NCBI GenBank assembly: GCA_010093685.1
Contig: MU006226.1
Span: 942,964 to 1,006,963, forward strand
Direction: 5' to 3'
Origin: Ophiobolus disseminans
Taxonomy: Eukaryota > Ascomycota > Dothideomycetes > Pleosporales > Phaeosphaeriaceae
DNA length: 64,000 nt
Position 1 is the stretch's first letter; every line of letters begins with the position of its first letter. Shown piece by piece: positions 13,627 through 23,680 of the stretch. Under the pieces are notes generated by a model. That model did not search any database and was not told the DNA's origin. It worked only from the letters and a program-made list of their open reading frames with translations. The translations under genes were made by a program, and so were the position numbers.

Positions 13627-14391
13627 CACGGCAGTTTTGCTCTTGGAACTATGTTCAAGCATCTACTTGACCTTGCGTATGTGTACATGAACGATTCTTG
13701 GCGTGAACGAATTGCTATCTAGCTTGGGTCATGTTCGCGTTAGCTACCGCTCGCGGAACCTGTGCATTGCGTTTGTCCCCGAGATCCGCTGCACAGTGCT
13801 GTGTAACTTTCGCAAGGCGCCGATCAAACCTATGGAAAATCCTAATAGGGCCTTTTTGACATTGTAAGTTATCGCAATGGTTCTAGCACATGCCATTTGC
13901 AGAGTTGCCACGTGATTTGCATACTCTTTGACCGGTGATCTATAATTGGAGACACGGTATTGCTATCATGTCACCAACGGCTTTTGACTGCCCTTTTGGC
14001 ATGGGGCACCACCGTCACCCTGTCCGATTCGCTTCAGTTGTGTAGAAGTAGTCTCCAGGCAAATGCCGGGTTTACACACCCCTTTCCGTGAAGCCGAAAG
14101 TAGCCCAAGCGCTGCAACCTCATCTGCAGGATGCACGCTTGACCTGTTATGTTGTCTCGAGCCTCTGTGAATCCCCTAATCATGTACGACGCCGCCCGCC
14201 TGCTAGAGCCCTTTCCTGTACAATCCCGCACAGGCAACGACGTTACTCATCAGCGCGCAAATGGCCTGTAGCCACTATGCATTTCATCCAGAAAACTACT
14301 TCTCGCGTTTTGAAAGCCACACCATTATTCCGCTTAGGCGTCGCTGCCGCTTCCGTCTCGTTACCCCACCTGTCTAGATCGCGACATCCCG
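13627..14391. other. Intergenic region
   Basis: Contains the 3' flank of the permease and the 5' region of the next gene. An overlapping open frame (14088-14450) has an ATG at 14277 but runs out of frame with the downstream protein and has no suitable donor, so it was not joined. Confidence 0.55.
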
Positions 14392-17300
14392 ATGTACTCG
14401 CAACACAAGCACCTCGCCGCAGCATGGGAGCATCTTCAAGGTCACCATGACGTTTCTGCCATTCTACGAGAAATTATAGGGCATCATGCGCTACAAGGCG
14501 TCTTCCAGGATGATGACTCTGACTTGAGCAACGATTCCTTTGAAGCACTAATTTGGATTAAGATCCTCTACGATCTACAGCGCTGTTATCTGGGCGGCAC
14601 TTCCACTGGAGCATCGCACATCTCATCTGAAGCGACAAAATGGCTACTACCACCCGACCTGCTCTTCTCGTCGATCATTTATCTAATCAACGTCAAGGTC
14701 AGAGTGTTCTCGAGCGAAACGACTTTGATGACGAAAGAGTTCACCCGACCAAGACTTATTCTGGCACAAACGGTGTTGTCTGGCCTGAGACTATTACTTT
14801 TGCAACAGGATCAAATTTCGGCGCATCAAAGACGAAGTCTCCGGATAGCGCTCAACGAAGCTTGGAGAAATGATGACCTACAAGGGGTAGAGTGCTGCAT
14901 CATCAAGCAAGTGTTTGCTGCCGCATTAGACGTGATAAACGATCCACATCACGTTGATGCATACCGCACCGAAAGAGAAAACGCTCGGTTACCCACCTAC
15001 ACTTCAAGCTTGGTATGTGTTCTGGAAAAGCATGAGAGGCAGGACTAATGTACACAGTATCCCCTAGATATAAGACCTGAAATAGCCATTACACCGTTGA
15101 TCCACGCGCTGGCTGAAGAGGACGACGATTGGATAGACGCATACTTCGTGCTGTACGACGCTCTATGGGCTGTCGAGTGTGCCATCACGCAACGATATAT
15201 CGATCTCTCTCGGCAACATGAGACAAATGATCTAAGCCTTTCTGTCGTTGAAAGCGACGAGATCATCGAACAGCTGTACCAGCAAAGATCAAGTGTGATA
15301 GTTTCTGCTTTCCACATCAAAGGGCCCATGGTTCCCTCAGACACGATTATGGAGTCCCTGGTGATAAATCTCCTGGATTGGGACCCGAGCCTTGACAGCT
15401 TCTTATCACGACAGGATTCGCACATGCAACATCGCATGTCGTTACCCCGGGTGCCTGCACGTAATCCAAATTATGGAAAGCGGATTACCAAACTTCAGCC
15501 ATATTTTGGGTCTGCTACACAAAGCTTCGCTCTCTGGCTTTCGAATCGGAGGGCAAAAGAAGGCCCTCCAAGCACCTCAAGAACGCCCCAGTCTTTGGGA
15601 CCATCACATAGCACGATTGTCACTTGGATCAGCAGAATGGCTTGCGCCAACTCAACACTACATTCTCAACACCTAGAAGGGCCTCAAGTAACCATCTACA
15701 TGGTTGATTGTCCCAAGCTACATGCGGTTCCGAAACTGTACCTTGCAGAACAACTCAGATGGGTCGATAAGTGGGCATATCAAGGTATTCAAGAAGACAC
15801 ACCGATACTCAATTGGAAGGAAGGAGTACAGTGCCCGAGCTGCCCGCCTGGCGAGAAGATTAAATGTGCGCGCTTGCTAGAACCTTTGCATGGGCCACCA
15901 GCACTCACGCAAGCTTTGGAGCAAGACGTCCCGCACGATGTTCTGAATGATGCAAATCATTGGTCAAGGGAAAGTTCGAATTCTCATATAGCTGCAACTT
16001 CCTCCACTGCTTCATATTCCGTCTCGGAAGGTCTTAGTGCGGGTCACAGCTTTCCGGGACACTCAACGATGAACCTCAGCGTCCCAACCACCGTATCAGA
16101 GACGAGATCAGATCCAGGAATATCCAAATCATCAGAAGCACATCCACCACAATACACAGAGTCGCCTGTCAGTCCTATGACCTTGCCGCATACCACTCGC
16201 TCGTTCGGTTCAAGCATGCCCGATTTCCTGGTGAGTCCACTTGTGGAATCGTTTGATGTTCCTATATCTATGAGCTCAAGACTGTCAATGAACTTGCCAA
16301 TTCCAGTACACACATCGAGTAGTATATTCGAGGATCCGTCTCTATCGGTAGGTTTCGATTCAACGAATACGAGACTGGGCTCGTCTCCATCAAGCCTAAC
16401 ATGGAGCCCTGAAACTCACGCAAAGTCTAAAGCAAGTGGACGCAGTTCACGGATAGCCAGCTCTATGCGACGAAAACCTACAGTGAAGGACAAGGGAGCC
16501 GCGACACTACCGAAAGAAACATTCTTCACTTTCTCTTCCAGCGGTGGATCTTTGCTCTTATGGAGCAAGGAGGGAGATCATGTGTCGCGTTTCGATGTAG
16601 CTGAGGACGACATTATACACAGCTGTAGATACGGTGCTAGCTGTATCGAAGCTGTTGCTGCCGGGCATCGCAAGTGCGCAGTTATGGTAGCGAAGAGTAC
16701 ATCCAGCAGAACTCTGAAGGTATTTGATGGCCTAGACCCTAATTCGAACAGCGAATTTGAGCTTGGGGTTTCCGGTCGAGCTCACGGAATATGTATGGCG
16801 TTCTCGAAAGACGACAAGTACCTCGCCGTATCTATAAATGACCAGATCGATCTTTTCAGGTTGGAAAATGGTTTGAAGCTGATGACTTTCCACCATCAGA
16901 TGGATGTATACGAACTACGTGGAGGCGTCTCGCATCGCCGCTCAATCCCAGTTACAAGGACAACAAGCGATGACTCAATCACAGAGAGCGAAAAAGCCGA
17001 ATCAGGAAGTTGGTTCACCTCACAAACAAAAGCACTCAACTTCACAGAAGCAGCAGAAGAGCAACAACGGCAAACAGCTATCATCTCCAGGAAGGTCTAT
17101 TTTTCGACGGATAGCCAGCGCCTAATAGCGGCAACACAACTTGGCGATCACTGCGTGTACATTGACGTGTGGGATGTTACACGTGAACCAGTCAGTACAA
17201 TATCAGAGCACTCACGGTCATTCAAGCTCCCGCCCTGGGTCCTGAACGACGGCGACATAACCGGGGTCTTCTACGACTCTGCACAGCGGGCTGCGCTTGT

Positions 17301-17766
17301 CACTGCATTCATAGGCAAAGAGTACCCGGTCTTAATACCGTTCCCTGGCTACGACCCTCTACAAAACGAAACATACAGCACCAAGATTATCTCGGCCGCG
17401 CAGTCGCCTTCAGGCTTGACATTCATCGTGGCGAACTCAATGACTGAGATCATCCAATTCGAATACACAGCAAAAGGTAGACTCTCGCCGCGCAAACTCA
17501 AGAAGGCTTCGAGTAAAATCAGTAATGGTGTCTTCAAGCCTGGTGCCATCGCACTAGCTATGCCGTCGGAAAGTACGTTACTGGCTTTTTGGATCAAGGA
17601 TGGGAAGTGCATGCTGAGAACGATCAAATTGGGTATTACGGAGACGATTAGAGACGTGGATATTCGGTTGCATTATGATCGCTTGATGGATATGAAGGAC
17701 AAGCCTATCGTGGGAAGAGCACCGAGCTTGAACATCCCCGAGTTGGATGCTGGAGACCTTATGTAG
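14392..17766 (+). CDS. Large protein with WD40-like C-terminal region, unknown function
   Basis: Two exons, 14392..15012 and 15058..17766, are separated by a 45-bp intron (GTATGT...ACAG) in phase 0; the join gives 1109 residues. The first 400 or so residues are alpha-helical with aromatic-rich segments (IDAYFVLYDALWAVEC), and the order resembles fungal proteins in which a small helical domain precedes a beta-propeller. A CPSCPPGEKIKC motif near residue 465 has three Cys and could bind metal. A Ser/Thr/Pro-rich disordered linker follows. From about residue 690 there are repeating beta-strand units (LLLWSKEGDHVSRFDV, YLAVSINDQIDLFRL, CVYIDVWDVTREP), typical of a degenerate WD40 propeller. No catalytic motif is seen. 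Start choice: the ATG at 14392 opens directly into the conserved-looking AAAWEHLQGHHDV. Function is unknown. Confidence 0.7.
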
Positions 17767-18547
17767 GTGGTTCGATGTGGATCTGATGTCTATAACATAA
17801 TGCGGGTATTCACTCCCATGCACGTTTAGACAAGATTGCCGTTGTTACCCGTGGTATTTTGGAAGCCACTGATCACATATACAGCGTTACGAGGAGGTCT
17901 TTGGTCTGCTTTCAGTGCGTTATGATACCACAGCTCATCACACTCCAGCACAAAGAAATACATCATCCCCAACGAAATCTATGATCCCACCTTTCACTCC
18001 TTGCCCCCTCGTTCTAACACCCCATTTGTACCCGCACACCTCCCCCTTTCCGCCCCACCCCACACCAGCCCCGCGGTCGGCCTTTTATCTCAACATCAAA
18101 GCAGCATACATATACTCCTTAATTCACAAATCATCCATAGAAGTTTATTACCTAGATTCGGGTGTTTGCAACTGAATCTCGAAGTAGCCGGTTGGGTCAG
18201 GTGTTTGCAACTGATTCGTATAACCTTGGTCTAGTGCTTGCATTGGATCGGGTAACGGCAGGACTTTGATTTTTGCTGATGAGGGGGGCTGGGGTCCGAG
18301 TATGTGTTGGTGCTGGTTATGTTTTGATCTTTTTGCGGTGTAGGGGAAAGTGAAAAAGGATCATGGGTGGGGATTCTTTGGGTATTATTGCGGGATGTAC
18401 ATGTTGCGATAATGAGGCCTAGGGGTGGTTAAAGGGTGTGGGAACGATATTGAAGGTTGTATTAGATTATTAGATGTCTCCTTGATGTTGTGGTTTGAGA
18501 GTGTTTTGCCCGATCATAAACCACTGAGTACACTCAGAATCATCACT
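17767..18547. other. Intergenic region with a short direct repeat
   Basis: Convergent intergenic space between a plus-strand gene and minus-strand genes. The 15-bp sequence GGTGTTTGCAACTGA occurs twice, at 18161-18175 and 18200-18214. No gene seen. Confidence 0.55.
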
Positions 18548-19141
18548 CTACCGGAAGGGTAAATCGTAGGTACGAGGGATCTCCGGCTCCTGTGAATCCT
18601 CAACGTTAGCCTCATCATAATCTTCCTCCACCCCACCATCCCGTCTATCCTCAACCACCTCGTCTCCTTCAAACACCCCCACACAGCCATACTCCTCCCA
18701 AGTCAAGCGCCTCCCCGCCTCCAGTGACGCAGTCACGATATCCTCCACACCCAGCACGACCCCTGACCCCACGACACGCACCCCAGCCCTCCACTTCTCA
18801 GCAACCGCATCTTTACTGCTCGTTGCTACACATCTCTCCTTTGCAGTGCCCACAAGCAGCCTAACCGCATCAGCATGCTGGCCCATACTGTCGCTTGCCA
18901 GTCGTCTCATTTCCTCAGCAAACTTCATCGGCCAGCGGAACGGATGCTTGGTGGCTATAGCGGGGTGGGTTCCCAAGTCGGCAAAGGTTGCGAAGTAGTC
19001 GGGATGGGGGATGCGTGGGGCCCAGGCTGCGGGTAGGGTGTGCTGGGTGGCAGTGATTTCCCAGTAGATTTAGATGTTGACGATGAGTTTGACGGCGCGG
19101 TAGTTGTCGTCGGGTCGTATTGCGCTGACTGGTTGTGACAT
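18548..19141 (-). pseudogene. Small unrecognised gene with an in-frame stop near its start
   Basis: On the minus strand an ATG at 19141 begins MSQPVSAIRPDDNYRAV and reads through 23 codons to TAA at 19070-19072. The same frame then stays open for 173 more codons to the stop at 18548, through IYWEITATQHTLPAAW and a C-terminal acidic tail ending TYDLPFR. Continuity of frame and similar composition on both sides suggest one gene of about 197 codons broken by a point change. Alternatives are translation from a later ATG, or a 39-bp intron (GTCAAC...CCCAG) that would remove the stop in frame but is shorter than any other intron here. I do not recognise a family. Confidence 0.45.
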
Positions 19142-19311
19142 GGTGGGGGATGGTTGGTTGAGGTTGAGGTTGAGGCCGAGGGATGTGAGAGTGTGGTGTA
19201 GATGAGTAGCAGCAAGAAAACTTTTTTTTGAAGAAGCCGCAATTAACCGGTATCTGGTCTATTATGGGATGAATCTTTTTGTTGATACACATATATACAC
19301 ACCTGGGTAGT

Positions 19312-20633
19312 TTATACCCACTCTCGAGGCTTCCTTAGCACGTCTAACAACCGCTCTTCCCTCGTGCCCTTCTCCGGCGAGTGCATGTACTGCCACCTCG
19401 CCGTCAGGGGTAAACTCATGAGAATACTCTCTACCCTTGCGCCGGGTGTGTTCAGTCCGAAAGCCGTGCCTCGATCGTGCACGAGATTGAACTCCACATA
19501 TCGTCCTCGTCGAATTTGTTGCCAGTGCTTCATCGCGTCTGTGAACGGCATGTCCTTCCTCTTGTTAATTATAGGCAAGTATGACGGCAAGAATGCTGAT
19601 AGGCAGTCCTGCACGAAAGAGAACAACTGCTCTTGATCCTTCTCCGTCTCGTCTAAGTCATCGAAGAATATACCGCCTACACCACGCGTCTCGCCCCTGT
19701 GCTTGTTATTGAAGTATTCGTCGCACCACTTCTTGAAGCGTGGGTAGTAGGCTTTGTCGTGCTTGTCGCATGCACCTCTAACCACCTGGTGGAAGTGTAT
19801 CGCGTCTTCGTCGTAGAGGTATGCGGGCGTGAGATCGCAACCACCGCCATACCACCATGCATTGGTGTTGCCAAACTCGTCGGCGGTCTCGAAGTAGCGG
19901 TAGTTCAAGTGAACGGTCGGCGCGTTGGGGTTGTGTGGGTGCAAGACCATTGACAGGCCTGCTGCGAAGAACTCTAGCGACTCCACGTTCGGGTCGAGGG
20001 CCTTGTGGTTCACACGCATTTTCTGTATGGCTGCGCGAGGTAGACGGCCGTATACGACTGAAGTGTTTACGCCACCCTTCTCGAAGACGTTGCCATCTTG
20101 CAGGACGCAAGTTATGCCACCTCCACCCTCTGGCCGTTGCCATGAATCGATGATGAATTTGGTACCATCGACCTTCTCCAACTCAGACACGATGTCCTTC
20201 TGGTGCTGCTTTATGAACTGTTCCATTCGTAGGCGCATGGGCGACTGCTCGGACACGCCATTCTCGCGCTTGAGGAGCTCGTCTTTCTGGGCGATGGTCG
20301 GTGTTTCGGTCTTGAGCGAAGTATCTGTCCACTGGTGGAGGTCAGAGCGGAAAGCATGAGGCCGATGATTCATCATACCATGGAGTATATGAGGGCGCCA
20401 ATGAAGGGCATCATAAGCAGGCGTATCCTATTCGGCCACTTGCTCCGCTTCGGATTGCGCCATTCTTCCAAAGGATCGGGCTTTCTTTCTGGAGGGACAT
20501 CTGACATGCATCTTCTCGTCGGCCGTATTTGGCGACTGCCGAGTGTGTTCAACCGTAGTGGGCGTCGTGGCGCATAGCTGTGGGGAAGCTCAAAAGCTCC
20601 AGCAGCGCGGAATGCAGGCCGGAAAGGTGGCAT
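19312..20633 (-). CDS. HEM13: Oxygen-dependent coproporphyrinogen III oxidase
   Basis: Two exons on the minus strand, 20633..20379 and 20331..19312, are split by a 47-bp intron (GTATGA...CCAG with a CTGAC branch site); the join gives 424 residues. The enzyme performs the oxidative decarboxylation of coproporphyrinogen III to protoporphyrinogen IX in heme synthesis. Signature blocks are all present: TCVLQDGNVFEKGGVNTS, the FAAGLSMVLHPHNP segment, the NAWWYGGGCDLTPAYL metal/substrate-binding block and GRYVEFNLVHDRGTAFGL. The N-terminus is Arg-rich (PPRPLRLN-like, RPTRRC) and is followed by basic residues and a hydrophobic stretch (LLMMPFIGALIY). It resembles a mitochondrial leader plus membrane anchor, so an intermembrane-space location is inferred, unlike cytosolic yeast Hem13. 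The ATG at 20633 is the first in frame; upstream the frame has only non-ATG codons. Confidence 0.95.
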
Positions 20634-21482
20634 AGCTGCAATTGCTCTCTGAACGGACGAGGAAGCTACAGTGAGACCATGTGAGGAAGGCGCAAGGGCG
20701 TGGATGCAAAATCGACTTATATTCAAGGTGTTGCGCAGAATTGCCGTCAAAAAAGTGTGCAGACATCACACGATGGTGGGCGCATCATCATGCAGGTACC
20801 GAGGCGCGCCAGTGGTGCAAACACGCCAAGCCAGACTCGTAGGGCTGCTATTATCCTCACCAATCCAGATCGGACGATATCGCAAACATACTCGATGGTC
20901 AAGATGAGTTTGTCGATGGTGCGAATACAGTCGCGAAGTATCGAGACGCTATCCACGTATTCACCGCCATAGCCAGTCACCGTAGCTGATTATCTAGTCC
21001 CTCCAACACGTCTGCAAACGCGACATTTGTAATGTAAGCGTAGAATGCACAGCCTGCTCAGAGGCCATGGAAGTATCGAGACAAACTATGCGGATGACTC
21101 AGGGTGTTGGTGATCATGGGGAGCTGAGCAAGTGACTTGGAGCGGGCGGCTCAGCACAGCCCTGAAGAAAGAGTCACCTTGTGCATGCGACAAAGAAAGG
21201 GCGGCGCAGGCGTGACGGAAGGCAAGCTATTAACTGTCTTGCAGCTGCCCAGTGCCGGTGTTTGAAGGTTCCGTTGTGAAGCGGTACCTAGTGACGTTCT
21301 TGGGTGATTGGCGCAAGCTGTGCTGCCTGCGATCCACCCCGCAACCCGCCCGCCTCTTAAGTCTCACCGCCAGCCCTCCTCCATCCTACATATTCCCTCC
21401 GCCACTCACCACCAGCACCCACAACGCACACTACCACACCAACGATCAACGACCCACACACATCAACTGCACAACCGCCAAC
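20634..21482. other. Divergent intergenic region between HEM13 and ATG8
   Basis: Contains the promoters of both genes, which diverge from here. The last 130 bases before ATG8 are C/A-rich and pyrimidine-rich (CCACTCACCACCAGCACCCA), like many fungal 5' leaders. No gene is seen. Confidence 0.6.
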
Positions 21483-21944
21483 ATGCGTTCCAAGTTTAAG
21501 GATGAGCACCCGTTCGAGAAGCGCAAGGCAGAGGCAGAGCGCATCCGCCAGAAGTACAACGACCGCATTCCAGTACGGCTGCCTGTTCCTCGCCTCTCGC
21601 CACCACAGTAGCTAACAGCGCCCAGGTTATCTGCGAAAAGGTCGAGAAGTCAGACATCGCGACCATCGACAAGAAGAAGTACCTCGTACCGGCAGACCTC
21701 ACCGTCGGCCAGTTCGTGTACGTGATCCGCAAGCGCATCAAGCTGTCGCCCGAGAAGGCCATCTTCATCTTCGTCGATGAGGTCCTGCCGCCGACAGCCG
21801 CTCTGATGAGCTCGATATACGAGGAGCACAAGGACGAGGACGGCTTCCTCTACATCACGTACGTTACACCCGCAAACAGCGGTGAGCAACCAGCTAACAC
21901 GTCACAGTTACTCGGGCGAGAACACGTTCGGCGAGGCCATCTAA
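21483..21944 (+). CDS. ATG8: Autophagy ubiquitin-like protein Atg8
   Basis: Three exons: 21483..21572, 21626..21858 and 21908..21944. Introns are 53 and 49 bp, each with GTAC donors, CAG acceptors and a GCTAAC branch site. The product is 119 residues, the usual fungal length. It begins [17 protein letters not shown], continues through [15 protein letters not shown] and [15 protein letters not shown], and ends [10 protein letters not shown]. The protein is a ubiquitin-like modifier conjugated to phosphatidylethanolamine on autophagosome membranes. Atg4 should cut after Gly116 and remove the last three residues (EAI). The intron positions and very high conservation make this one of the surest calls in the window. 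Confidence 0.98.
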
Positions 21945-23680
21945 GCCACCTCTTCCTCTCATCTACTCGGTTACTGAAGGCGCGGTGATCTCACGGCGTT
22001 TTCGGATCTCTATGGGCTTCCCTTATCATTGAATGCGACACTATATCATGGCTTGGAACGATGGGTTCACGACGAACAAGGCGGTGCGGCAGTTACTCCC
22101 TCAGCACGCAGCGCAAGATAGTCGCCATATGGGCTTGGACTGGCATTGCTGCAGCCCACAATACCTCAGCACGCAAACAACGGCAACGGCTTGGAACTGA
22201 GGTTGGTTATAGGACTTGGTGTCTATCTTTGCGCTGCAAGTAATTTGATCTTTTCATCTGACTTGCAACCCACTGAAGCTGCATGGCTTACACGTTCGCG
22301 TCCATCAGCTGTGATATGAAGCATGTATCCACTGACCTGGCAGCGTGACTTGCGGCCCATCCGGCCTTTGAGACCCATGACGACATCGTCCGCGTGACTC
22401 GTGCATGGCGTTTATCCATGTCACATACGACTACAACATTTAGCCTCATGCAGCAAACAGACCTGTGCTCTCAACATCGCGAGGGTTCCGTCGCAGTGCG
22501 TGGCAGTCCGCCAGCAGATGCACATGATCGACCTCCACATACAATCGTGGGGTTAAGCTCGACGCCGTTGGGTCGCACGGACCATGCCGGATGCAGGTGC
22601 GGGATGCCGATCTTTAAGCTCCTCGAAGTTTATCGCGACCTCAGCAACGACTAGACATCGTGACTACGCCCTGAACACCTTGTTACCGCTCGAATACCCA
22701 GAATCTTGCCCAGATTGCCGTGATATTGCGATAAAACATCAAGCATCTGATTAGTCTCCGAACTCTTAAGAACAAAAGTTCTTGAATATATCCACAGTCA
22801 TGGCCTACCAATTCATAATATCAAAGTCCGTCACTAGTTCCGTGCTGCATTAAAGCCATACTGACGACATATAACAGACGCCTCGATCCCCTTTTCGCCA
22901 TTTCGATTGGTCTCGCTGCCGCTGCCACACGCATAAGTCGAGAGGAGAAAGAGAAGGGGAGGAATTCGACGCAGAGTGTGGATGCTCTCAAGAGGAGGTG
23001 GAATTTGGCGTGGGAGAGTGAGATTCAGGAGAAGAAGCTGTGAAGAGGGAAATGAAGGAATTGGAAATCGACGAGACCTGGCTGTGACGAGCTTTACGAC
23101 TTTTGCGCTTACTGCATCCACAGTCTATAACTGGCACAAAGTGACGAGGGATGGATTCATACCACAATGCCACCTCATGGACGTCGACATTCAATGAGAT
23201 ACACCAGGGCAAGAGGTAGAATATCTGACCGACGGAATAGATCAGACCTGCACCTCCGCGTGTTACCACTAGGAGGAGATCTCGTCCCGTGTCTTGTTCT
23301 TTGCACTTTAACATTTGTTGACGCATGCCCAGCACCACATGTACTTCAAATCACGGGCGTTATCGCAATATACTCCAAGCAAAAGACTACCGCTTGTTCA
23401 TTTGATATATCACACCCACCCGATGGTGCATTCTACAGTCTCATGTTATCAACGCAACCTGCGTTTCACCATCTCCACCACCAAAGCTCTCGTTGTCTTT
23501 GACACTTCGTCCAGTATTATGCAGTACCTCAAAGCAGCTGAACTTTCGAGTAACGATAAATTACTAATCCACAGCCAACAACCAACAACCAACACTCAAA
23601 AGCCAAAGACGAAAAGTACACAAATCGCGCAAACATTACATCCACAAATTCCACAACACTAGATATCATATACTCAAAAC
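21945..23680. other. Intergenic region
   Basis: About 1.7 kb between ATG8 and the convergent USP-like gene. The open frames on both strands at 22394-23338 show no family resemblance and have no matching splice sites. I see no repeat or structured RNA. Confidence 0.55.

Noticed and set aside
14088..14450. In-frame ATG at 14277 as a mitochondrial leader for the WD40-like protein
   Set aside because: It reads in a different frame from the main protein and no donor/acceptor joins them.
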